Below, piece by piece: positions 54,129 through 64,000 of a stretch of 64,000 nucleotides of DNA. Location of the stretch: positions 24,840,375 to 24,904,374 of the forward strand of contig OZ012697.1 of NCBI GenBank assembly GCA_963942565.1, in the 5' to 3' direction. The stretch is from Maea johnstoni (taxonomy: Eukaryota > Annelida > Polychaeta > Spionida > Magelonidae). Numbering within the stretch: position 1 is the first letter of the stretch; each line of letters opens with the position of its first letter. A model generated the notes under the pieces. The model was not told the origin of the DNA and searched no databases. It was given only the letters and a program-made list of their open reading frames with translations. The position numbers were made by a program, and so were the translations under genes.

Positions 54129-54139
54129 GTTAACTATAA

Positions 54140-54284
54140 AAGGCTGATAATAGTGTTGATCAGAAACTAAACAGAATCTCTCTTTCAAATATATTGTGAA
54201 CTTTCACTTTATTCCCAAGTTATGTTCAAAAGTATGAGAGTAGCAGACGATACTTTCCAAAACAACTCCGAGTATGAATGAGTT
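54140..54284 (-). mobile_element. piggyBac-type MITE fragment
   Basis: Reverse complement starts ACTCATTCATACTCGGAGTT and continues through ATAACTTGGGAATAAAGTGA and AATATATTTGAA, aligning with the left two-thirds of the family. A TTAA lies at 54283-54286. It directly adjoins the satellite. Confidence 0.6.
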
Positions 54285-54636
54285 AATAGTCCCAGAGCGC
54301 CTTTCGTTTGGTTGCAGTTAAACCTAAAACAGACACCTAGAGCCCCTGGATTCCAAGTTCTGCAGAATTACCATTTTGGCCAATGTGAAACTACACGCGA
54401 CCTAGATGCAATAGTTCAACCACAGGGCATATTTCTGGGAAAAAAGATCAAAGGGATTATGATTTGCCGCAGATCCTAGTATGCTTGCGATGAAATACTT
54501 CATTTATTGGTTTAAGAAATTTTACCTTTTTCATCCGCATGATCTATTTTGATGTTTAAGCATAATCACTGCGGCTTCCAAGGGAACTTCCCTACGATGC
54601 TGCCTGTTGATGATTCATGATATGAATCCACATACT

Positions 54637-55193
54637 AAACAAGTACGGTTGTAGATGCAAAGCATCAATAGTCAAAAGGCGGGGCCAAGTTATTTATGAA
54701 CTTGTGAGGGAACCGGATGTATAAAGAACATTAACATTATAGAGGAAAATAATTTATAATGACTAGATTTGTATCATTTTTGTAGAAATGAAACAAATAT
54801 CGGAATTCTAGGCGCAAGCTGGAGACTTCGAAATCTCTTGGGTGCGAAGCTACTTGGGTACGCATCAGTTTGGTTTATACGAACCAGTTTGGTTACGAAG
54901 TCTCCTGATTTCATTCTATACACATAGTATTTTTTTTCTTTAGTAATTTTCCTTCCTATACTGAAAAATATACTTTATGTCCGCTTAAGATATTTTATAT
55001 ATTTGAAAACTTCATGCTAAATTAAAACAAGGAAGGCACGATTTTCCGCGGCAAAGGCAACATTTATATTATAACCAATCAGAGTAGAGAATTATATTCA
55101 GACCAGCCTCAGCATTTCCAACATGGCCGGCCGGACTATGAACATCTCAAAGCAGTTTCCCAGATAGGCGTGGCCTGAGGGCCCCGCCAATAA
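54637..55193 (+). repeat. 556-bp direct duplication, copy 2
   Basis: The second copy of 51003-51560, in the same orientation and 3.63 kb away. In this copy GGCGGGGCC (54677) and GGCCCCGCC (ending 55187) are exact inverted words. Confidence 0.9.
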
Positions 55194-55504
55194 AAAAAAC
55201 TGGCCTCATACGTAGATTTCTAAGATGCCATCAATTCCAATATTGACTTTTTTTCTGCTACATTTTTTCTGCAAACGTGCATTATATTCGTTCACATAAC
55301 ATGTAAACTAGATAGACAATACTCATCCTGTATATGGCTTTAACTTGAAGTGCTAAAAAAATTGCTTTACAATATTGCCGGAGGGTATTTGTGTTACTTT
55401 AAATTCGCGCATTCGAGAAATTAAACTATATATGTATTACTGTATAGATATTTATTTGAAGGATGTTGTTTTGGCGCTATCATAGGGAGCGCGAAAAATA
55501 CCAG

Positions 55505-55775
55505 TTACAATTTATTTTATACACATAAGAAAGCTGTCAAACTCTTCATACAAATATCGACATTTTGAACGGAAATTATCAACTATTTCTTCAACCTCAG
55601 CAAAATATTCTTCCAACTTCATTTGCAAGAATATATGATATTTAATTTCATTTAAGTGCGAGATTTTACCCTTAATTCTATTTCTATAGATAACCTTTTT
55701 GGTCATTAGAATAATGTTGTCAATAATGACGTTTTCCTGGGATGGCCCAAACATTTTCTCTGTATCTTCTATTTT
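55505..55775 (-). mobile_element. Tx1/L1-like LINE, extreme C-terminus of ORF2
   Basis: The frame IIDNIILMTKKVIYRNRIKG aligns with SYWINMVILITKKVIFNAKI of the LINE at 42.4 kb and continues to a stop at 55512. Only the last about 80 codons remain. Confidence 0.7.
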
Positions 55776-55792
55776 GAAACCTCGTCTATATA

Positions 55793-55998
55793 CTGTATAG
55801 CTGGTTAATTTGGCGTGTACTTAAGTTGGCGTTTTTTTCAAAAAAGTATTTTCCCTGTATTTATTTTGGCGTCTGGAGCAGTCAGAACAACGCTATCTTT
55901 ATGTAGACATATTTTTATGCGATCTCTAATTTGGCGTTGAAGGGCATTCGCCAAAAAACGCCAAATTAAAAATCACGCCAAATTAACCAGTTATACAG
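55793..55998. mobile_element. TA-flanked MITE (Tc1/mariner type)
   Basis: Inverted ends CTGTATAGCTGGTTAATTTG (about 25 bp, one mismatch) with TA on both sides (55791-55792, 55999-56000). The interior repeats TTTGGCGT four to five times in both orientations. 206 bp, non-coding. Confidence 0.82.
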
Positions 55999-56019
55999 TA
56001 TCGGTATCCGCTGGAGACA

Positions 56020-56390
56020 CATTTCAATTGATTCTATTTTTTTTGCAACTTGGCTAAAAATCTCGGCTAGCCAGTGGTCGCACTTGAAATGTATATTTCC
56101 CCTCGAAATGAATTTTTTCTTAAGGTATTAAGGTATCATTGATAGACGGGTTATTTGTTATCCAGGTACTTTATTTCTATAGATATGTTTTTTGCATACC
56201 TACATAGTATACCAGAATATTTGTATTTTATGTTTGATAAAAACAGGTGCACAACAGTTGTTGACTGCACCAAAAGTAAACGAAAAAATCCTCCCCCGCT
56301 AGTTTTCCCTCTTTAGTGAATTGATATTGAATGGGATTCCATTTACCATCACTTTCCTGAATGGCCAGCAGTTTCTGCCCATGGAAATAC
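56020..56390. other. No gene seen
   Basis: AT-rich DNA with no recognisable feature. Confidence 0.5.
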
Positions 56391-56556
56391 TAACCCTTAT
56401 TATATGCTGCTGATGGCTAATTTTGCCAATACAAAATCATGCAAAAATCATGCAAAAATTATGCAAAAATGACCAAAACCCTGGCAAATGGGTACTCATA
56501 TGAAAGTACTCAGCAAGGGCCTTCCAATGAATACCAACATGATAGGGTTTCAAAAT
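56391..56556 (+). repeat. Dispersed repeat family A
   Basis: Starts CTAACCCTTATTATATGCTG and ends CAACATGATAGGGTTT. It holds a small triplication of CATGCAAAAAT(T/C)A. Confidence 0.65.
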
Positions 56557-56670
56557 CTTTTAAAACTATGCTGGTCTTCTCTTGGGACAAGTCTTAAACT
56601 TTCAGTAACGCTAGATTACATTTTTAAAGATAATATGATATTGGTATGTGTGTATATGTACTAAATTATG

Positions 56671-56672
<2 letters not shown>

Positions 56673-56760
<88 letters not shown>
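56673..56760. repeat. (TA)n microsatellite
   Basis: About 44 uninterrupted TA units. Confidence 0.97.
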
Positions 56761-56761
<1 letters not shown>

Positions 56762-56808
56762 TACTACTATAAGTATTATTTTGTACTATTCTGTTCTGTC
56801 AATAAAGA

Positions 56809-56810
<2 letters not shown>

Positions 56811-56862
<52 letters not shown>

Positions 56863-56893
56863 CACTACTACTACTACTACCACTACTACTACT
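56811..56893 (+). repeat. (CTA)n microsatellite
   Basis: About 27 units with two CCA variants. Confidence 0.96.
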
Positions 56894-57327
56894 CATTTCC
56901 TTCCGTACTGTAAGTGGTGTTTGTCAAACTTTGTCGCGTCTCGCTATCAAACTGATTGTAGCTGTTAGCTGGATTAACTTGGCCCAATATCAGGATTTTA
57001 TCTATACCATAACTATGATAGATGCCTGGATATTCACTGCACGTATTAAAGTAAGCACAGAGTTTGGTGTGATTGATGTATCGTCAAATATGGACTTATT
57101 AATGATAGCTATGCTACAAAAAAGTCCATCATCTTTTCGAAAGAAGACCGAAAAAAAAAACTTTATGGATAAAATCACATGATAATGTCGTATAAAGGGA
57201 TAATGGCCCCGTGCGTTAAGAAGATGATATAATAGAAGAGTATTGTCTACCTATTTGTTGTAAAGTACTGTGCGTAGAATTATCGTTCAAGTTTGAGACT
57301 CACGTGATGAGAACGCTTAGTGTTTAA

Positions 57328-57544
57328 CCCATCCATTGCTTGAGATCTACTTGACCAATGTTGTCTGGACCGTTCAAACTTATGAATATAACTTTGGAAT
57401 GAAGCATAAATTAGAAAACTATTTGAAGAGGAGTTGTAGATACAGTTCTGTTGAACACTCTTCCTTCAAATAATTTTTGATTATTACTTTTGTTAAAAAG
57501 ATATCACCAACATTGTCAGGCGATTTTGGCTGCTTCAGGCTGGT
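57328..57544 (+). mobile_element. piggyBac-type MITE, copy 3
   Basis: A diverged 217-bp copy (CCCATCCATTGCTTGAG ... TTCAGGCTGG), flanked by TTAA (57324-57327, 57545-57548). Confidence 0.78.
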
Positions 57545-57548
57545 TAAC

Positions 57549-58087
57549 CCTGTAATGCCAGGATTCCGCCAGAACAAGCAACGTCTAGAGTTTTAGTCAT
57601 TTCTAGAATCGAATAACAAATAGGCACGATAGACAAAAAGGTAAAGTGACACATTTAAATGAGATAAAGTATGTATTGTATTCCCATTTAACATATTAAA
57701 ATATCGTTTGCATAATTGAAAGGCAAAAAAATGGACAAATTTTCATTCTGATTTGCTAGAAAGTTTCTCATAGAAACTTATATGTATGGAATAAAGTTAC
57801 GAACTCATGCTTCTACTACATGTACTTCCTTTTTGATTTGAGGCTTTTTACCACACCATGTGAAAATATACATCTTCTATGAAAAATAAGAACCATGCAC
57901 GTGTTTGCATAAATCAAAGAAATGACCGGAAAACACATTGAAAGCTACCATCTGGAGTGACGCACTGCTGAGGAAAACATAAATTCATAACATAATTGAG
58001 ACAATGTTGTTGATTGGTTTTTGTTAATTTATGTCAAACAACTATATTTAATATGATCACTGCTAGCAAAGATATTACCAAAACATT
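57549..58087. other. No gene seen
   Basis: Nothing recognised in this stretch. Confidence 0.5.
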
Positions 58088-58090
58088 TAA

Positions 58091-58358
58091 GGGCTGTTCC
58101 ATTTAAAAAGTGGTGTGGACCGGAAAATAATTCAGACTTTGGTGGGAGGGGGGGGGGAGGATAATGCTAATTCAGAATTCAGGGGGAGGGGATTCCTGGG
58201 TATTCAGAATTTGGAGGAGGGGAGGGGGTCATGAAAAGAGAAACATTGAGTTCAGACTTTTGCGGGAGGGGGTCCTGGTTCCTCAAAATTTGGGGGAAGG
58301 TGGTGCTCAAAAGTTTCCCCCAGTCACCCCTGTCCACTTACAAAAAATGGAACAGCCC
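58091..58358. mobile_element. TAA-flanked MITE with GGGCTGTTCC ends
   Basis: Inverted ends GGGCTGTTCCATTT/AAATGGAACAGCCC bordered by TAA (58088-58090, 58359-58361), 268 bp. A 3-bp TAA target and GGG start suit PIF/Harbinger-related elements. The interior is G-rich and degenerate. Confidence 0.8.
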
Positions 58359-58905
58359 TAAGACATTGTCGGCAATCACTGGTATTAGTAAGTTATAGTA
58401 AACAGCGGCCCCTTTACACAGAAAACAATTGAGTTCAGACTTTGGGGGAGGGGGTCCTGGTTCCTTATAATTTGGGGGGAAGGGGGTGCTAAAAGATTTC
58501 CTCTAGTCCCCCCCCCCCCCGTCCACTTAAAAAAGACATTTTCGGCCATCACTGGTATTAATAAGTTATAGTAAACAGCGGTCCCTTTACACAGAAAACA
58601 ATTGAGTTCAGACTTTTGGGGAGGGGGTCCTGGTTCCTTATAATTTGGAGGGAAGGGGGTGCTAAAAGATTTCCTCTAGCCCCCCCCCCCGTCCACTTAA
58701 AAAAGACTTTTTCGGCTATCACTGGTATTAGTAAGTTATTCTAAACAGCGGCCCCTTTACACAGAAAACGACTGAGTTCAGACTTTTGGGGAGGGGGTCC
58801 TGGTTCCTTAAAATTTGGGGGGAGGGGGTGCTAAAAGATTTCCTCCAGTCCCCCCCCCTCTGTCCACTTAAAAAAATTGAACAGCCCTAAGACATTTCTG
58901 GCCAT
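58244..58905 (+). repeat. Tandem array derived from a MITE half and its flank
   Basis: ATTGAGTTCAGAC starts units at about 58244, 58427, 58600 and 58770 (spacing 183, 173, 170). Each unit has the G-rich right half of the MITE followed by about 75 bp of what was its right flank (CATCACTGGTATTAGTAAGT). The terminal GGAACAGCCCTAA is present in the first and last units only; the middle units lack these bases. Confidence 0.85.
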
Positions 58906-59194
58906 CACTGGTATTAGTGGTCCCTTTCCACGTTACCTTGCTATTAAGGTATTAGGCCATTACCCCCTGATGAGCTGGGGTCAATGGGCCTGTTGTGTAG
59001 ATGGCCCCAGGTGATGGTAATTGCTCTGAACGCTCCGGGTAACAATGCCATTATCCATAATTCACCATAACTAATTGCACCTACCTGCCTAAGACGTGTA
59101 GCTGTGCACACCGCCTGTAGGAACTAAGACGATGGCCATTCGTTGTACGTGTACCACTTAGAGGATAAAGCTGGAGGGGTTAAATATATATGTA

Positions 59195-59660
<466 letters not shown>

Positions 59661-60148
59661 AAAAACCTTCCAAATAATTCCAGGTACAATTACTAGAGGT
59701 GTCCAAGTTTATAAATTCTGGAGCACAGACAACCAGTATTGGAGCATGGCATTTCAGCGACAATTCGCTTAGAATTGTCAGTAGATGGCTAGTATGTTTT
59801 TCTTCATGCAAATTATTAAGTCCATGACCAATAAATAGGCACTAACTTTCAATAAAGTTGACATGTCTATGTCAAAATAACATCGTCCCTCAAAATGACA
59901 AGCACAGGAAGTATCAGACGGCATTACGGTTAAAAGACTGATAGCCAGTCGTCAAATCACGTTATATCCGTGTTCGTATTACTTCTAGGCCATGGCCCAA
60001 AATCTGTAAGTTGTCAAGTCGTCGCAAATCTGGTGGGGCAACTTAGTTTTGATAAAATAGGCAAGATTATGTATTATTATAACTATTTTCATGTAAGTCC
60101 TGCCTCCTAACTTGCCCATTTTTGTGTTTTAGCCCTCAAAGAACACTT

Positions 60149-60328
60149 AGATAGGTCCTAGTTCACAAGTTATGCAATAGGTGGCAGGATATTATGTTGG
60201 CAGTATTAGCCAATCAGATGCCATGAAGATCATATGATGTTAGCCCTTTGCCCTAGTTTGCAAATTATGCACCAGGTGGCAGGTCACTATGTTGGCAGTA
60301 TTAGCCAATCAGATGCCATGAAGATCAC
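60149..60328 (+). promoter_or_regulatory. 94-bp tandem duplication with CCAAT boxes
   Basis: Two units share TATGTTGGCAGTATTAGCCA and ATCAGATGCCATGAAGATCA with few differences, so a perfect AGCCAATCAGA (NF-Y type CCAAT box) occurs twice, at 60208 and 60302. The second is 26-30 bp upstream of AAGATGGC (60334), a YY1-like word that contains the candidate start codon. This is the layout of a short TATA-less promoter; activity is inferred. Confidence 0.4.
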
Positions 60329-60335
60329 AACAAAG

Positions 60336-60703
60336 ATGGCAGCCCCCATGTGTTGTTGTATACATGTTGTTATTGAAGAAGATGGCCCAATTTTACAGAC
60401 TTCTGACAAATCTCTACAAAAAATTAAAGACTCAGCAGAGAATGGAGGTATTTAGATGGTGTAGAGAGAGAAATTGCAGAGAAATACTGTTCTCCAGCTG
60501 TGGAATATGCAGCTGGTTATAAATGTGCTGATGGTTATCACATGGCATGTTATAGAAAATTTACTGACATAACTAAAACAAATAAAGCAATCAAGCGCTG
60601 TGCTAAATTGGTTCAACCCATCCCTGAACGGTGTGCTGATGAAATTACCCCAAGGAAAAGCACTCGACAGGTAGAGAATCTACAACTTCTAGATATTTTA
60701 TGA
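60336..60703 (+). pseudogene. Broken gene of an uncharacterised Cys/His family
   Basis: The frame from ATG 60336 reads MAAPMCCCIHVVIEEDGPIL and QTSDKSLQKIKDSAENG, then shifts near 60450 into a frame reading REIAEKYCSPAVEYAAGYKC, ADGYHMACYRKFTDITKTNK. The pattern of a Cys-rich start, a GPIL stretch and a later YHxxCYRxFT motif is common in uncharacterised, often transposon-linked invertebrate proteins. A splice donor ACAG|GTAGAG at 60669 in the second frame suggests that the original exon ended there. One frameshift is seen; it could also be a sequencing error. Confidence 0.5.
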
Positions 60704-60709
60704 TCTTAG

Positions 60710-61779
60710 TGTTATATGCTACAGGTACCAATCATGAAGACACATCAGTTCAGTGGAGGAACTATTAGCATAAATTGGTTGATGTGACATGCTACCTAGG
60801 ACTTATTATGGATCATATCATATCTATACTGGTCCACCATAAAATAATTAATTGTTCCACATGTAGATGATGAACAGAGTGAAGGTGAAGTCAGCTAAAA
60901 CTTTGGAACCACACTAGTCTTTTCTAGCTGAGGTGTCAATGGATTCAGGTACAACAAGCATGTGGAGATTGATGCTTGTTTAATTTGAGATTCTTGGGGG
61001 GGGGGGGGGGGGGGTCATGTTTGGGTTAAAAATTCTGGGAGACTTCAGGGCTACTGGTTTTTAAATTGCCGTAGCCTCACCCAAGATCGTATAGCCCTAT
61101 CTTAAATGAAGTGTCAAATGGTGTTCTACAGCTGATCATATTCCTGTAATCCTCTCAACATGATCTTAAAATGTCACTTTTCTTGTAGCCAGTCGCGCCA
61201 CCAAGTCAAATATTATTGTAGCCCTGCTCAATTTTCAGTAGCCTCTGGCTATGGGGCTAGTGGTTAGCCTAAGATTCATTCTCATATGGATTAAAAATGC
61301 TGTTGATATGTCAATGCAGTATTGTAAATTTAAGAAAGTGAACAATATGGGAATACTAGGTATAGGATTCATTACAAAAGGCTTTCAAAACTACACATTC
61401 ATCTATATTGGACACTCTTGATATTGGACACTCTTGATAGAGTCCAATATCTTGCTTCAATGATTGAATGGATCTTAGTAGACACACAGTCACACACACA
61501 CGTCACATGCACACAGAAACACATATCTGGAGTGGACTAAGATGTGTAACTATTTACAGGTCATCACCTACAAAATAAAGGCTATATTTATGGCTACAAA
61601 TGCAAATGCTTATAGGCCTTATCAGGTTATCTTGGAATATGTCATTTGGATAATTTAAACACCAAAGCCAGACAGTATGAAAACATTTCATGATGTTGCT
61701 AATTAATAGCAGTTCTAATCATCAACCATTTATAAAGTACATTAGGGGCAATTTGTGGTAAGCTTCTAATGTATACTCA
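60710..61779. other. No intact gene; hAT-like fragment near 61.04-61.26 kb
   Basis: GGGCTACTGG (61049) and TAGCCCTGCTCAA, GGGGCTAGTGG (61210-61265) resemble CAGGGCTC-family interior blocks. A poly-G tract lies at 60997-61014 and a CA-rich tract at 61485-61505. No further exon of the broken gene was found. Confidence 0.4.
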
Positions 61780-63680
61780 GTACAAATCTTTCAGAGACAG
61801 ACCCCTAAGACCTCAGTTTTGCATTAATTTTTTGGTATTATTACCCTAAAACCAGGAAGTATTGGTTCATTTCATACTGTGTACTTTTAGCAGTTTCATT
61901 CAACATTGAATATTTGTGTGAGGTTTGCAGTTTCTACTTTGAAGTTTGATTTTTTCGGGTCAGATCCCAAAAATATCTCATTTTCAGTCATTTTCAATTA
62001 CCCTAAAATCAGAAAGTATGTTTATATTTCATAACTTTAATTAGCTATTTCATAACTAAAGCAGTTTTAATTAATTACCTTCAAAGAATATCTGTGTGAG
62101 GTTTGCACTTTCTACACTGAAGTATAGGTCACATCCCTAAAATCTCACTTTTTAATCATTTTTTGCTTTAATTACCCCAAAAATGCTGTCACTTAGGGGG
62201 TCTTTCACAGATTTTACCGATGATAGTCATTATCAATAACTCTCTAAGTGTACTTGTGTGAGGTTTTCAGCTTCTTCTCTTAGGCCTAGGATTTCTATTG
62301 TCAGATCCCAAAAATCTCAATTTCATAATATTTATTATATCAGTTATAATCAGCACCCCTTGAAGTGTATTTGTGCCAAGTTTGGAGATTCCACTTTCTT
62401 CTCTAGATTTTTTATCATCTTATTCCCTGAAAATCACGTTTTATGACATTTTTGCCTAAATTACATGAACCTCGAAAATGCAGTCACTTAGGGGGTGTTT
62501 CACAAACTTTACTGATTATAATCACTATCAATAACTCTCTAAGTGTACATGTGTGAGGTTTTCAGCTTCTACTCCTAGGCCTAGGATTTCTATTGTCAGA
62601 TCTCAAAAATCTCACTTTTTTTTCTTCTCTTTTTAGCTGAGAACTCCCCCAAAACACTCACTATGTGTCAATTTCATAATATTTATTATATCAGTTATAA
62701 TCAGCACCCCTTAAAGTGTATTTGTGCCAAGTTTGGAGATTCCACTTTCTTCTCTAGATTTTTTATCATCTTATTCCCAGAAAATCACGTTTTATGATAT
62801 TTTTGGCCTAAAATGCCCCCAAAATAGTGTTTAATGGTAACTCACGCCCTGCGTCCATTAAGAATATTCATCAGCATCACTCAAAGTATATTTGTACCGG
62901 CAAGTCTCAATTTTTGTCGCAGCCGCCCCGCTAGTGTATGTATTCAACATACTGAGTAACCTGGACGAATTCCTAAAACTGCCTGTTTTGTGGCATCATT
63001 TTTTATTTAAATAAGTAAATGAGCTACAAGTAAGTTATCATCATTTTCTTGAACTGGAAAAACATATGAAATAGACCCAGAACAAATATTCACTTTTGTG
63101 TACCACTTGCACAAGTAATAGAGGTATTGCACAATACACACGTTTTTGCAACTTTTTAAGTGAAATCACCCAAAAATGGCCAATAAAATTATTTCTACAT
63201 GTTTTTATGATACTCCATGTTCATGTTCATGATGTAAATGATATTTGTACAAAGTAACAAGTGTATAACTTATTTAGTTATCTTTTTATTTAAGAATTAC
63301 AAAAATCTCAGGTTTTCTTTCATTTTCGGAGGTTTTTGCCATCAAAACCATCTTACCGGGCAAATGGCCATGACATTCCAAATTTACACAATTCATTATG
63401 ACATTTACTATCTAACATAGTTTTCTAAATAAAAAAAATCAGTGATTAATTATCACAGTTGGGTGTTGTGGGTATTAACAGAATTTCACTTATTACAAAA
63501 AATGTGTGTTTTTAGTCGTTTTTGGCACAAAACCACCCAAAACGGCCTTCATGTAAAATATCTAGCAGTGATTCATATTTGTAAGTTTACAGCACATGCT
63601 TAAGTATGATTCTACAAGTTTTCAGGTTTCTACCTTAAGAAATGTATTTTTTATGAGTAAATCACCAAAATCACTTGTTT
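61780..63680 (+). repeat. Degenerate tandem array, 120-180-bp unit, about 11 copies
   Basis: Units carry GTGTGAGGTTTTCAGCTTCT-like blocks (about 61913, 62093, 62253, 62548), a related GTGCCAAGTTTGGAGATTCC (62370, 62724), then CAGATCCCAAAAATCTCA and AATTACCC(C/T)AAAA. A double unit of about 300-360 bp (from CACTTAGGGGGTCTTTCACA, 62183) is repeated from 62484 at much higher identity, a recent expansion within an old array. The last units (63.1-63.68 kb) are weak. Confidence 0.75.
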
Positions 63681-63864
63681 TCAACCCGTTTTAGCCTTAA
63701 TTGACCAATAAATAATTAATGGGCAACTCTTTTTGAAGGAACTTTTGTTTTTGTGACCCCCAGGCTATACCGACCATAAATCAAGTGTATTTAAGTTGCC
63801 CCACCAGATTTGCGACGAAATTAAAAACTAAGCACATTTTCTGGCATTGGCCCATGGCCTATTC

Positions 63865-64000
63865 AGGCGTCTGATGAAATATATTGTGGTTGCTAGAAAA
63901 TATATTTCAGACAATGTCAAATTTAGCTCACTTTGGTATGTTTCTTCTCATTTTGTTAGCTTGGCTGTATTTATGAATGACTTCAGCGTAAATGACACTT
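63865..64000. other. No gene seen
   Basis: Short right flank of the inverted-repeat segment. Confidence 0.5.

Larger units (their letters stand above)
59986..63861. mobile_element. 3.9-kb segment bounded by inverted repeats (candidate DNA transposon)
   Basis: The outer ends TAGGCCATGG/CCATGGCCTA are inverted, and further in an exact 27-bp match (60019-60045 versus 63792-63818; includes GCAAATCTGGTGGGGCAACT) is also inverted. TTC borders both ends (59983-59985, 63862-63864), a possible 3-bp duplication. Inside lie a promoter-like duplication, a broken gene of a Cys/His family (60336-60703) and a long degenerate tandem array (61780-63680). No recognisable transposase remains. It may be a large non-autonomous transposon, or two oppositely placed copies of a shorter repeat. 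Confidence 0.6.

Noticed and set aside
56646-57182. A 178-codon frame across TA and CTA arrays
   Set aside because: Its first half is microsatellite. The rest has no recognisable domain and no supporting splice or start context.

Overview
The window is animal nuclear DNA. It is AT-rich, has spliced genes with GT-AG introns, C2H2 zinc-finger genes of the tandem-array type, tRNA-derived SINEs, several LINE lineages (Tx1/L1-like and CR1/Jockey-like), an LTR element of the BEL/Pao group (animal-specific) and an unusually rich set of short non-autonomous DNA transposons. No vertebrate repeats are recognised. The mix fits a marine invertebrate, perhaps an echinoderm, hemichordate or cephalochordate, but the sequence alone does not fix the phylum.

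Layout. 0-0.85 kb: old repeat fragments. 0.85-9.2 kb: a young BEL/Pao insertion on the minus strand with two 550-bp LTRs and a 5-bp target duplication. 9.9-11.2 kb: a decayed duplicate of the zinc-finger exon found at 27.4-31.5 kb. 11.7-17.6 kb: nested DNA transposons, an unexplained recurring motif (TAGTCTCCGTAGTA), a SINE and a small tandem repeat. 17.8-22.7 kb: LINE fragments. 23.9-26.8 kb: MITEs, including a 637-bp hAT element with an exact 8-bp target duplication. 27.2-31.5 kb: an intact zinc-finger gene of 1363 aa (plus strand) with an in-frame minisatellite and 16 fingers. 31.5-36.9 kb: microsatellite, MITEs, LINE and SINE pieces. 36.9-44.3 kb: a second zinc-finger gene (minus strand), for which splice signals and phases give a three-exon coding model of 848 aa; its introns are packed with MITEs, a SINE and a LINE. 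44.3-48.6 kb: mostly unassigned DNA and a large CA/TA microsatellite. 48.6-55.2 kb: two complex satellites, a 1.27-kb degenerate 17-bp satellite and a 556-bp direct duplication flanking it. 55.5-59.7 kb: LINE and MITE remnants, a MITE-derived tandem array and TA repeats. 60.0-63.9 kb: a 3.9-kb segment bounded by inverted repeats, holding a duplicated CCAAT-box promoter-like region, a broken gene of a Cys/His-rich family and a long array of degenerate repeats.

The two zinc-finger genes converge tail to tail and are the only well-supported host genes. Both look like nuclear DNA-binding proteins with long disordered, internally repetitive N-terminal halves. Most of the rest is repeat-derived. 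The best candidates for new biology are the 3.9-kb inverted-repeat element, the recurring TAGTCTCCGTAGTA motif, and the unrecognised N-terminal modules of the two zinc-finger proteins.
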